This document shows, piece after piece, positions 11,587 through 22,462 of a DNA stretch of 64,000 bases. The DNA lies in NCBI GenBank assembly GCA_900239685.1, contig OENT01000425.1, forward strand, positions 54,798-118,797, read 5' to 3'. How positions within the stretch are numbered: the stretch's first letter is position 1; each line of letters begins with the position of its first letter. A program made the position numbers and the translations under genes. The notes below the pieces were generated by a model, which was not told the origin of the DNA, did not search any database, and was given only the letters and a program-made list of their open reading frames with translations. The stretch is from Rotaria macrura. Taxonomy: Eukaryota > Rotifera > Eurotatoria > Philodinida > Philodinidae.

Positions 11587-11812
11587 CAAGAGGGAAACAG
11601 CATACTTGAAGTAGTAAAGTACGACAAAACACGGCAAAGTAGACTACTTGAAGTAGTTCAAACTACCATCAAGTAGCCCAAAGTAGGAAAAAGTAGCTTC
11701 AGGTAAAGTTAAGTAACTTCAAGTACATTTGAAGTTGAAAAGTACTTCAAAGTAAGCTACTTGAAGTAGCTGAAAGTACCTTCAAGTTAAAAAATCTGCT
11801 GTTTTCCCCTTG
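11587..11812. mobile_element. 226-bp hAT-like MITE with exact TSD AGTTTTTT
   Basis: The ends CAAGAGGGAAACAGCA and (reverse complement) CAAGGGGAAAACAGCA match at 14 of 16 positions. Identical 8-mers AGTTTTTT flank the element at 11579-11586 and 11813-11820. The interior is almost entirely AAGTA / TACTT words, more than 20 occurrences. There is no coding content. TSD length and end sequence fit hAT. Confidence 0.75.
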
Positions 11813-11996
11813 AGTTTTTTTGTTGATCGGAACAAATGAGAAATGCATAAAACCAAATGGAACAGGACGTGGACGTCGGAAGATTGACCTCATACATCTC
11901 TAGGTAGTTCTGAGGCATATTGTGAAGACAGCATTCTTATGGCTATAGTAACAACAGAAAAACTGCGTTTCAAGCTTTGATCCTACGCAAATCTCA

Positions 11997-12565
11997 TAGC
12001 TGCGCAAATACAAATACACAATGTACTCTATAACTTTAACACCCCCCAAACCTAAAATCACTTCGGAAATATTAACAGGTACTGAGAGAACTAACCTAGA
12101 ATAACTTACCATGCACTCTCATGTAATAGCATGTACTGAGTCAAAAAACCTAGAATCACTTACCTTGTACTCACATGTATTATCATGTACTGGGTCAAAA
12201 AACCTAGAATCACTTACCTTGTACTCGCATGTATTATCATGTACTGGGTCAAAAAACCTAGAATCACTTACCTTGTACTCTTATGTATTTACAGACTAAG
12301 CGATTCTATGTATTTTGAAGCAGTACATGATAATACATGTGAGTACAAGGTAAGTGATTCTAGGTTTTTTGACCCAGTACATGATAATACATGTGAGTAC
12401 AAGGTAAGTGATTCTAGGTTTTTTGACCCAGTACATGCTATTACATGAGAGTGCATGGTAAGTTATTCTAGGTTAGTTCTCTCAGTACCTGTTAATATTT
12501 CCGAAGTGATTCTAGGTTTGGGGGGTGTTAAAGTTTCAGAGTACATTTTGTATTTGCGCAGCCCT
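11997..12565. mobile_element. 569-bp foldback element with tandem 54-bp units in both arms
   Basis: The outer ends mirror each other: GCTGCGCAAATAC near 11999 and GTATTTGCGCAGC near 12562, followed inward by the shared AACACCCCCCAAACCTA block. Within the left arm a 54-bp unit starting CCTAGAATCACTTACC repeats about 3.7 times (from about 12101). The right arm carries about 2.5 inverted copies. Flanking 11-mers CGCAAATCTCA (11986-11996) and CGCGAATCTCA (12566-12576) differ at one base and look like a target duplication of 9-11 bp. That length is closer to Mutator-like than hAT elements. There is no coding sequence. Confidence 0.65.
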
Positions 12566-12576
12566 CGCGAATCTCA

Positions 12577-13335
12577 CTGACAAACTTTTCAGTTAATTCA
12601 GAAGTGTTTTGTAATTTCACCATCTCCAAATGAAATAATTTATATGAAACTTTATAATTTCTATACATGAAAAATACATAAAGCGGATGGTCTCGTGTTC
12701 GAATCTTGAGAAAATCGCTTATCGGTTACATTAAAGATTAAAATCGATTCAAATGTAAGAAAAGAACGAATCTCAAAATGAATTACAATTAATAACTCAT
12801 TACATTTAGAAGGTGCGCTGGAAAAATGTCGAAAGTGAAAAATAAAAAAATAATCATGTCTCTAGTATAAGGCGATTCTAATCACATTTAGTTCGTTGTT
12901 TTTCCTTATGATTTCACTAGTGTAAAATTTTAGTCAGTATTGCTTTATAACTAACTATTGATAAGAGTAAAATAAAAGAGTTGAACGAAGAATGATTGTA
13001 TAGCTAAACTTGTACAGTCATGACTGAAACTTTCCTAATTTTAACTACTAAAATTCAAGCGAATTCTCCAGCTATTTCATTTATAAATTCAAATAAAGAA
13101 AAACTGCTACTAGTTGGCGAATGACAATACTTTTAAGTTGAATAAAACAACAACAACTACTAAGTATTGGATATGCACTATTAATGATTATGCACCTAAA
13201 GTTCATACTGATTCAACTAATGCATTAATGAAAACTGTTGGCAATGAAAGTCATCTTCCAGAAAAAGAAAAACTTGAGGTTCGTGTAGTTCGCAAAGAAA
13301 CAACATTTTTTATTTTGTAGCTTTTTGAAAAATTT
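12577..13335. other. Intergenic; one short coding-like frame
   Basis: AT-rich DNA. An ATG-less frame at 13114-13320 (68 codons) reads fairly like coding DNA (for example YWICTINDYAPKV) but matches no family I know and has no splice partners. It may be a decayed gene or transposon scrap. Confidence 0.3.
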
Positions 13336-13990
13336 TCTCACTGTTAAAATTTCAACTTAAGCCGCCCCCCCCCCCCCGCCCTCAAAAAACGATCTTGGCC
13401 CAGGATCGTTCGAATTGCATTAAATTTACAGGACATGTTAGGCTTCGTATGAAAAGGCTATGATTAAATGTTCAGCCCTCTACCATGATGTTTGGTTGAG
13501 ATACGGACCTGACAAGGGTCAAAATTAGAGAATTTGGCAACCCGAAATTCTCGGTCCAGGTTGATGATATATCTTTAATTTTCTTTAGAAAGAGCATACA
13601 CACATGGAGGGCACTGCAGAGTCCTCTTTTTAAAATTCTTATTTTTTCAGCGGAAAGCAGGATTCGCGAGTTCAATGACTTCAAAAAACCCGAAAAAAAG
13701 GGGGGAGGGTTTGAATAGAGATTTCTTGTTATCTAGTCATAAAGAACGGCTTTTAAAGAAAAGGGCTCTGCAGTGCCCTGCATCTTGACATCCTCTTTCA
13801 AAGAAAAAAAAATTTTAATACATCGTATGGAGCTGAACTCATAAATTTGGGAAGCGCTTTTTTGAAAGTGCAAACTGAGAAAAACCGAAAAAGAGTTTTC
13901 CGACAAATTTTTCGATATTTCAGAATTTTTGACGATAATTCAGTTTTTTAGGAGGGCTTCCAGAAATCCCCAAAGTTTCCGAGAAAATCG
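13336..13990. repeat. Repeat-like segment with C13 tract and inverted internal block
   Basis: It begins with a 13-base C run (13365-13377). An internal block near 13583-13630 (GGGCACTGCAGAGTCCTCTTT) recurs inverted near 13757-13805 (GGGCTCTGCAGTGCCCTGC). A GGGGGGAGGG tract lies near 13700. Composition differs from the flanks. It looks like a degraded transposon, but ends and target duplication could not be fixed. Confidence 0.35.
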
Positions 13991-14046
13991 AGGTTTTGGG
14001 CTAAAAACCTATATTAATTCTGGAAGAGCGAAAAACGCGCCAACTA

Positions 14047-14412
14047 CCCAAGCAGACAAACATTGGGAAAAACGCGTTTAAACGCACAATCGGGAACGCC
14101 GATTGTGAATCACTAACGCTCATTAAAAAAACGCAAGAAACGCGTTTTTTACGCAGAATTTTCACTTTCGGAGCGTGAAAACGAATAAAAACTCTAATTC
14201 TGATGGTTTAAACGCATTGGCTTTCAAGTCATTGAATAATTGTGCGTTTTAACGCTAAGGACTAGAGTTTTTCTCCGTTTTCACGCTCCAAAAGTGAAAA
14301 TTTTGCGTAAAAAACGCGTTTCTTGCGTTTTTTTAATGAGCGTTAGTGACTCACAATTGGCGTTCCCGATTGTGCGTTTAAACGCGTTTTCCCCAATGTT
14401 TGTCTGCCTGGG
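14047..14412. mobile_element. 366-bp foldback MITE with AAACGCG repeats
   Basis: Arms of roughly 140 bp mirror each other with only a few differences. The tips are CCCAAGCAGAC and (reverse complement) CCCAGGCAGAC. Both arms carry many AAACGCG/CGCGTTT and AACGC words, including ACGCGTTTAAACGC. The centre (about 14185-14270) is unpaired. High arm identity implies a fairly recent insertion. No convincing target duplication is visible. Confidence 0.65.
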
Positions 14413-14716
14413 CATTGATTCATTTTTCTGAATTTCGAAATTATGAAGGTCAACCACTGAGAATTTCACCTCTATGAGAAAAATATCCGGGTTTTTTCTT
14501 TAGCTTGTAAATTATATTTTTTTCTCTTTTGATTGCTTTCTATTGGATTTTTCCGGTTCCTGTTCTATGTATTCTTTGGTATTATCCAACTTTGGGTTTA
14601 GAAAATAATTACATTGCGATAAAAACTAAGATGGGTATTTCTAACGGCAAGAATGACTATATATATAAATCCATACTTATTTTGCTTTCTGTCTTTCTCA
14701 CTCTACGTTGTCTTCT

Positions 14717-14955
14717 CAGAACTGAGCAAGCCACTTTAAATCAAGCCCGGTCATGTAAATGTTTGACTTAACTTGACTTCTGAAAAATGTTTAATACTCG
14801 TGGTTCTACAGGGGAAAGTTTCTTAACCCACGTCAGACTTGGGTTGACTCGAGTTTCAAGTGAAGTCAAGTGTGGAGTATTAAAAATTTTTCCCCAACTC
14901 GAGTTAAGGCTTGACTTAGTTGAAAAATTTTTCGGATCTGTTTTGTCCACCTCTA
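14717..14955. mobile_element. 239-bp hAT-like MITE with TTGACTT repeats
   Basis: The left end CAGAACTGAGCAA and the reverse complement of the right end TAGAGGTGGACAA share the YAGA..TG..CAA pattern of hAT ends. The flanking 8-mers TGTCTTCT (14709-14716) and CGTCTTCT (14956-14963) match at 7 of 8. The interior repeats TTGACTT / AAGTCAA and ACTCGAGTT words in both orientations. No coding sequence. Confidence 0.55.
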
Positions 14956-14963
14956 CGTCTTCT

Positions 14964-16882
14964 CATAAACTTGTATTGACTGTGACTTAAAGAAGTAAAA
15001 CTTAGTTTGGGTTTGTGAATTTCGGTCAAGTATCTCGTTGAAGCCGAAAGACACACAAGCACACTCACACATATTCTCTCTATCAGATCAGGATATACTT
15101 CATGATTTCATAATTTTGATTTATTTTTAGATTAATATTACTAGCGATTTCGTAAATTATTATCATAATCAACATATCTTTTGCATCATAGGTGAGTCAT
15201 TTCAACTTTTCCTTCATGGAAGAAACCCGTATTCCAACTGAGTCATTTCCGGAAGTTGCTAATCTGTTACTACATTCACGAGGAAGAATCGGGGCGTTTT
15301 CTTAGGATGTAAATTTCAAATGCAAAGTGAAAACGTGTTGGAAATTCTATTGATTGATTATTAATAACCTTCCTAGAATGAAAGCGGACGTGGCAATAGA
15401 ATAAGAGTAGTTTCTTTTCGTCATCTTTGAATTTGTTTTCATAAGGATAGATCGTAAAATGAGAGTAGCGAATTTTTTCATAGCGGGATTATGGTATGTT
15501 GGAAATATGTTGATCGAAAGTGACGAAATCAACTCACTAACAGTTCCTCCTTATGAAATCATAAAGCCTATATATATATATATATATATTCATATTGTTC
15601 ACAAATAGCGAAATCAGGTAAACAGATTTTGTGAACTCTATTACAGTCATATCTATACTTTTCGTATACATTTCGACTATAAGCTATAAGCTTGATGGTA
15701 GCTTCTTCTTCTTCAATACCATGCTCGTCCCCCAGCTGCCTGAATTGTCTAGAAGACAAAAACAGAACACGATCGAGGTATGTCAACGTTTACTAATCAT
15801 TAGAGGAGACTCAAGAATCAACGACTTTAATATTATATCATTTGATCCAACTGTATCACACCTGTCAACGATGAACCGAATCAGTAAATTTTCAAAAATG
15901 TTGATGACACCTTTTCTTACCCAGAAAGGAAAACTAATTTGCATTGTAGAAATTCCTATTGAGACTAAATTCAGTTCGATTGAATTGAATCGAGCTGACT
16001 GTCATCTTCCTTAAGGAAAATTGTGTTCGGTTAATCTGTTCGTAGCTATTTCAAAATTAAAAAAAACTGGAGACTTTCGTACTTTTAATTTGGTGGATCG
16101 AGTTTCAATTGAAGCTTACAGAATCTGTTTAATATGTTCACACTGCTTCTTAGGCGAATAAAATGTGAGAAAATGTTCACCTGTCATATTGAAATCATTC
16201 GGTTAGTTAATTGTAAAAATCTCCCATAGGCTTTAACTACATACGCAATATTCCAAATAAAACAAGTCAATCTGGAATTTTCTTTCATTATGAGGGAATA
16301 ATGAATAGCTGTAATCAGTTGTGACACCATGAATAGCATTGGTCCAGGAAATATTCTTATATTTCATGGAATGAAAATTCCCTCACACAACTAAAAACTT
16401 TCGACACGATTAGGTTAAAATTAAGGCCTGAACATAAACTATGTGTAATTCAAAATTGCAGCAATGTTAAACAGTATTTTGAGTTTTCAAAAATTTTATG
16501 CATAGACGAGCGAAAATTAATGTGATCCTAATTCAAGTATTAGTGGTAGTTGAAATAAATTCCTTTTCCAAAAATCCGAACACTTTTGTTGCCTAGAGTG
16601 TTAGCTCAATGCAATGCACATATTTGTTATTTATATCCATGCATGACGAAACAGGAATATTACTTCAATAACTTCATGTTTCATTTTGGCCTGTAAGCCT
16701 TTTTAAATCTCCTTCGAATTGAGATGAGAATAAAAACTACCTAGATTCGATATTGATCTTTGAAGAACAGCATAGATTCAATGTATCAGTAATTCCACAC
16801 CGTTATTGATTAGCTTATACTACCTCGTGTCGTGTTATGTTCACAATATAATGAATTTATTTTACTCTACTTTAGCAATACA
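14964..16882. other. Intergenic upstream of the TRAF gene
   Basis: It contains an 11-copy TA microsatellite at 15569-15589. Overlapping open frames on both strands occur at 15568-16014. On the minus strand a TTGTCTTCTAG acceptor precedes a 60-codon frame, but no domain or partner exon was found. The last few hundred bases presumably include the TRAF promoter. No promoter motif was identified. Confidence 0.4.
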
Positions 16883-18866
16883 ATGTGTGGTGAAGACTGT
16901 AAGAATTCTACAGCGAACGACCTTTCCTCAACACTAGTAAGTGATGTTTAGTAATTCATGTATTGAAATATATCCTTTCATTTGTTTACAGCGTTTTAAG
17001 AGATTGATCGGATTCGACGCGAAAAATAAAGATTCTTTATCGACCTATATATGTTGTTGTTGTAAATACTTGCTGCGAAGTCCTTTTCAACTAAGTTGTG
17101 GGCATCGTTTGTGTCAGCTATGCATTTATGCCGATGAATGGTAACTATCTTAGTTATCTATTTTCGTATCATTAGTTATACCTTGATGCTTCTTGTTATT
17201 TCAAGTTCTAGAGTGACATGTAATAATTGTAATCAAGTTTCGACAACGGACGCCGTAAGATTTGTTTTTTGTCTCTTCTTTCATTATAATTAAATTTGCA
17301 TTGTTTCGTTTTACTTTAAGATACTTATTGATCGAGGCTGTCAACTTGACATGGAAAAGTTAAATATACTTTGTTCACTGTGCGACTGGAATGGATTATT
17401 TCGAGACTATCAAGTAATATTATTTATTATTACTGCTGTTATTATTTTTCTGATGATTTTTTTTTGTTTTATTTCTTAGGAACATTTAAATCAAGCACAT
17501 TTAAGTCCTATATGCGAATACTGTAATGAAAACTTCGACACAGTCAATACTCTCAATCAGCACATATCTATCTGTGGAAAAGTTTTAATCAGTTGTGTTC
17601 TACAGGCACATGGTTGTACTGAAAGGGTATCAGTATATCTTTTTTTATAAAGACTATTTATCAAGAAATGCTTTTATTGTTTTTAGTACCCTCGTATGAA
17701 TGCAGACGATCATTATCGAAGTGAACAACATCAAAGTGTCTTAGCTCAATCTCTTTTCAAATGTATGCCACGTGAGACTACTGATCAGTCACGAATATCT
17801 TCACGTATGACAACAACTGACTATACAGACGAAAATGACAATTCAAATGAAAAACTTCAAGAACTTTTGTCAACAACAGAAATGCTGTTTGACGGTATTA
17901 GTGCAATATCTGATGATATTAAACGTCTCAGCTCAGAGTCACTTCATCAACAAATATCAGTTGGACGTGTACATGACGATATGTTAAAATTAAAAGTTAG
18001 TATCGAAGAAACATATGCATCGATCACTGCTCATCAAACTAATCAAAAAGTGCTTGAAGAAGCTCTCAACTCACTTCAGCAACAACTTGAAGATCAAAAG
18101 AATATTTCTACTGATGGAACACTTCTATGGAAAATTCCCAATGTTCGAGACAAAATAGGTGTGTTAAAAAAACTTGCATTTTCATAATCAATTCTTATTT
18201 GACGAAAAGACAAATATTGATTGATCTCGGAATGTCATTCAAACGAACTACAACATTCAAATTTATATTTATATACATTCTTTTTGTATTGTTTTAGCTG
18301 ATGCTCAATCTGAACGACAAGTATCAATATACTCCCCTGCATTCTATTCATCACCGAACGGTTACAAAATGAGACTTCGTCTGTATTTGTCTGGTGATGG
18401 CAATGCTAGACGAACTCACGTCTCACTTTTCTTCTTGCTTATGCGTGGAGAATATGATGCTATCCTTGGATTTCCTTTCAGTTTTAAAGTGACTTTCTGT
18501 CTACTCGATCAGTCATCTCAACAACGCCACATTATCGATTCATTTCGCCCAGATGTAAAATCGAGCAGCTTCCAGAGACCTCGATCAGATATGAACATCG
18601 CTTCTGGTATTCCGAAATTCGTGCCAATATCAATAATTCAACAAGATGACAATCCCTATGTTAGGGATGATACAATTTTTATCAAAACCATTGTTGACTT
18701 TGGTGACATACCAAAAACAATTTTACCATATATGTTTAGTCTCAATCCAGGTTTACCGATTAACGTTCAACAACAATCGATCGCACGTGAGATCGATCGA
18801 CGAAAGCAACAGAGTCCGTTGAGCTCATCTAGTGCATCTCTGCCTATGGATCAAGATAAGGTCTAG
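16883..18866 (+). CDS. TRAF-family adaptor/E3 ligase (RING, TRAF zinc fingers, coiled coil, MATH)
   Basis: Predicted 510 aa from seven exons: 16883-16936, 16992-17140, 17206-17254, 17321-17413, 17480-17626, 17687-18158, 18298-18866. All junctions keep frame. Residues 39-76 form a C3HC4 RING (C39-x2-C42, C54-x-H56, C59-x2-C62, C73-x2-C76). Residues about 91-164 hold Cys/His pairs of TRAF-type zinc fingers (ILCSLCDWNG, ICEYCNENF). Residues about 210-305 are a heptad-rich coiled coil. From about 312 the MATH/TRAF-C domain is well preserved: SPAFYSSPNGYKMRLRLYL, THVSLFFLLMRGEYDA, SSSFQRP, MNIASG, DDTIFIK. The family trimerises under TNF/IL-1/Toll-type receptors and drives K63 ubiquitin and NF-kB/JNK signalling. 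The Ser/Gln-rich tail after MATH is unusual. Which vertebrate TRAF it corresponds to cannot be decided here. Confidence 0.93.
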
Positions 18867-20592
18867 GAATGGAAATCGATCTTCAAAATCTCGCGTTCTT
18901 TATACAGTCAATATTATACATATTGCTCAAGCCAGTTCATGATTTTAAACCAGATGTGTTGTCCTCATCGTTCTTCCTTTTGCTTCTCTGTGAAAATCTG
19001 AAGAATAAAATCCTTTGACATTTGAAGACTAATAATCGTTAGAGTGTTCTTTTATTAACATGATGGAGAGTCTTCATTTATATGAATAGCTTCTCTTACG
19101 AATGTTTCATTTCTTCAGATTTCAATTTTTTTCCTAATAATATTTCCTCTTCTTCAAAATGCATTTTTATCTTCCGTTCATGTAATTAATTCATTTGCAT
19201 CATGTCAGAAGTATAACTAATAAACAACAGAGTCAGGAAACAATAAAATTGATCATCAATTATCTCGCGAAATTCTATTCTGTGACGAGTGAAGAAAACA
19301 TCATTGGCGTTTGTCTAATTTAAATCAGATCTTCTTTTGGTTCAACAATCTGATCTACGAGCGAAATCTCTCGTTTGAATAGAGTTGAACTGTATGATAT
19401 CGATCCGTGCAACGTTTCAATATAAATAAGGATGAAATCATAGTTGGTCGTATCTACTCTGTCTCTTTAGTTAGAATACAGAGTAGATTTCGTTGCTTTC
19501 TATTCTTGTTGATCTTCATGTTTTCATCTTATCGTTGATTAACAGTTTGAGAAATAGTTTTGGTGTTTTTCATGAGTTTGCAATGGACAGAATTACAATT
19601 TTAACAAAGATTCTTTCTGACAGCATATTTTATTCTACATGAAACTAATCACAAAATATCAAGATGTAAAAATCCAACTACTGTTTGAAATCCTGTCTGT
19701 TTGAATACAAAATCGGCAGTGTTTTATTCTTTTGACATGAATTTAATAGTGCGAAAAAAAGAGAAAATTAACTAATAAAAATGACAATCTGATGCAAGTG
19801 AACGGTTGATCAACAGATGTTGTTGTGTCGATCAGCCACATCAGCGATCTAGAGAAAACGTCGAGCAGAAGTATGGACTCACTGCTTTTTCCCAATAGCA
19901 ACTGATTACAGATCATAGATCAGTTAATGTTTATAATTGATTTATTACCGTTGTACATAATCTCGACTTTGAGACAAAGACCGTAGCAACAATATCGACT
20001 TTTAAATTTCAGTCATTCGAACAACTTTTAGTGGTCGAAGCAAACTTTTATTTCTTCTCTAATTTAAGACAAAAAGAGTCCATCAATAGTCAACGATCTT
20101 CTGTGACGTTCTCAATATCATATCTATATTTCATTTAAATATCGAGCTCAAGAAAGATAAACCGTATGCACAAAAAACATTTGTCACATTTGTAGAGAAA
20201 CATCGATTACAGAATACTCCATCATAAGAATTTCAATTGATTATCCACATGCATCGACTACAAGGAAGTACATTGGTTGTAAACTCCCCATTGACTCGTC
20301 ACTACATCTTTTATGTGAACACATCATACAAAACGGCTAACAGTCAACCAGCATGGCTGAAGTTGAGCGCTCAAATTTTCGGAGAGAAAACAACAGATCT
20401 TAGTCATTTAAAGTTTTTATGCAGGTTTTCGTAGATTCTGCGTTGATCTATCTCGTTTGTTTTTAATAATTACGAAACTAAATGATGGTTGCCAGCCAAA
20501 ATTCAGTTTTTTCATGTAAAAGTAGCTTGAAAATGGTCTTTTTCTCTTATCGTATTTCATTAATAGAAGTATTTTTAAACTTTAAAATAGTA
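18867..20592. terminator. TRAF 3' flank with AATAAA at 19004, then intergenic
   Basis: A canonical AATAAA lies at 19004-19009, about 140 bp after the TRAF stop codon, and is a plausible polyadenylation signal. The rest is AT-rich with no recognised gene or repeat. Confidence 0.5.
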
Positions 20593-20861
20593 CTGAATGA
20601 AAACCCCCCAAATCCAACCAAATCTTCGTGTCAATTATAATCAGTTTTCATCACTCTTTCTAATACTGATATTTATTTACCAAATCTTGGGTACGATTTG
20701 TTGGGTTTTGTTAAATATATCGCCATTTTCACCAAATCCTGCCAAATCTTACGCAAGATTTGGTAAGGATTTGGTAAATAAATATCAGTATTAGAAAGAG
20801 CGATTAAAACTGAATATTATTGACACGAAGGTTTGGTTGGATTTGGGGGGTTTTCATTCAG
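20593..20861. mobile_element. 269-bp foldback MITE with CCAAATC repeats
   Basis: The terminal inverted repeats begin CTGAATGAAAACCCCCC and run about 30 bp with perfect pairing, extended by ATTGACACGAAG/CTTCGTGTCAAT. A second inner inverted pair (TCTTTCTAATACTGATATTT and its complement) makes most of the element fold back. The motif CCAAATCYT / ARGATTTGG occurs about eight times. No clear target duplication, no coding content. The near-perfect arms suggest a recent copy. Confidence 0.7.
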
Positions 20862-21796
20862 AAAAATTTCAATCTTCGTACTAAAATGTACAAAAAATAA
20901 GGATTTGTTGCATCCCTACTTGAGATACAAATGAACATTGTTACTTTGATATCCAAAGTGATATTTCCAAACACGAAACAAAATTTTAGACCTGTGAAAA
21001 TCGTCTTAAAAATTAATGTCTGTGCGTTACTTAATGTATTGTCAATAGTTCACTCATTTTCCAAGCTGTGAATGTTTTCTTTTGACCAGAAGATAGTCTT
21101 ATCTTTCAGCTATAAAACTACATTTCTCCAAATTTATGAATATGGAGTAGTTGGCAGGATTAGTCACTCCTTCTGTATCCCTCAAGAAACGAGGACCTTT
21201 TTTGTCTGTGTGTTACCGACTAGTGTTTTCTTCATAAAATCCAAGTAACAAAATAGTCGAGGGTGAAATTTTCAAGTATGATAGAATTAGTTCACTTACA
21301 TATTTCTTAGCAATTACAATTCTTTCCCTTCTATCATTCTGTAGATAAAGTCGTTCGAAGTTGAAAAAACGTCTGTGCGTTACCTGCGTTTTGCATGACA
21401 TTTAAATGGATAAGATCTTGGGTAGGTGCGCAAAGCAAAAAACGTAAAAGAAGATGTCGTTCGATTTGGGTTTGCGTTTCATGCCGAAGTTTTATTTGTC
21501 AGTTTCTATTCCTTGACAAGAATAAAGAAACAAAGTTTTACTAAACTGTTTTGAGAAAAAATTTCATCATATATATTTCCTTGTAGTTCATATGGGGTTA
21601 AAGTTGTACTTAAATTTCGATAAGGACTTTTGAAGAGATGCTCTTACATGAAGACACACAGCTACAACTAGCCTGACTGTCTTCAGTATTCTCGTCGTTA
21701 TTCTATTAAATCATTACAATCACATTAACACCCAGATTTAAGGCAAAACATTTCTCTGATCCACATTTTCATATGAACGATTCGATCAGTTGTAAC
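20862..21796. other. Intergenic, no gene recognised
   Basis: AT-rich DNA. A 62-codon minus-strand frame at 21213-21401 has no recognisable family. I see nothing else to annotate. Confidence 0.5.
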
Positions 21797-22462
21797 CAGA
21801 GAACTGCGGTAGCTCCCGAACTCCGACTCCGACTCTTCGGAGTCGGAGTGGGAGTCAATTTTATTGTCCGGGTTGATCTGAGTCCGATTAACCCCGAAAA
21901 TTTATAATTGTCTGATAAAATTTCGCTATTTCACACAACGATATCCTCATTTTTCATGTTAAGAAGAAAAAAGATAAAATACAACGCTTGGTAATAGAAT
22001 GAGATTCCACTTCAGGACAAAAAAGAACAAATGAATCATCTTGACAGTATAAGATTTGAATGATCGACCAAGAAAAACAAGGCTATTTTTCAAGAAATAC
22101 ACTCTGCGAATCATTGACGAGAATTATATGAAAATATTGATGCATTTCACTAGAATTGAAGTGCTTCTCTTCTTTACAATTTTCGCAGATTCCTTATTTT
22201 CATCTAACCCCTTTTGAAATTCTTTTTTTCTCAAACACCTATTAGTCATTTTTTATTTTTCAGAGTACCATAAATGCAAAACTCAACTACTTCCTTGATT
22301 TTTCTTTGATTTTCATTCACGCATTTGTTTATCTAGTTTGATGTATTCAAAAGTAAGCAATAAAATACATCAGAGGTCATCCATTTCCAAAAATGATTTT
22401 TTCGAGTTTTCCGGAGTCGGAGTCGGGCTTGGAAATAAAAAAATTGTCTCCGCAGGTCTCTA
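21797..22462. mobile_element. Old hAT-like element with GACTCCG repeats
   Basis: The left end CAGAGAACTGCGG and the reverse complement of the right end TAGAGACCTGCGG match at 11 of 13. Next to each end lie ACTCCGACTCCGACT / GGAGTCGGAGTCGG arrays (21820-21860 and 22408-22428). The flanking 8-mers (GTTGTAAC, CCAGTAAT) agree at only 4 positions, so the duplication is decayed or absent. The AT-rich middle has no transposase frame. Confidence 0.5.

Noticed and set aside
12111-12448. Two overlapping ORFs with repeated CTGSKNLESLTLYSHV-type units
   Set aside because: They are frames through the tandem 54-bp units of the foldback element.
12101-12480. CRISPR-like array
   Set aside because: The 54-bp units are directly tandem with no spacers, occur in an inverted pair, and the genome is eukaryotic.
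12680-12720. GTTCGAATC box resembling a tRNA B box
   Set aside because: No A box or acceptor-stem pairing at the right spacing. The similar GTTCGAATC near 46242 also lacks a cloverleaf.
14240-14469. ORFs on both strands with near-mirror sequence
   Set aside because: They lie inside the AAACGCG foldback arms and have no coding character.
15568-16014. Opposed ORFs of 72 and 127 codons upstream of the TRAF gene
   Set aside because: No recognisable domain or partner exons. The minus frame ends in the TA microsatellite.
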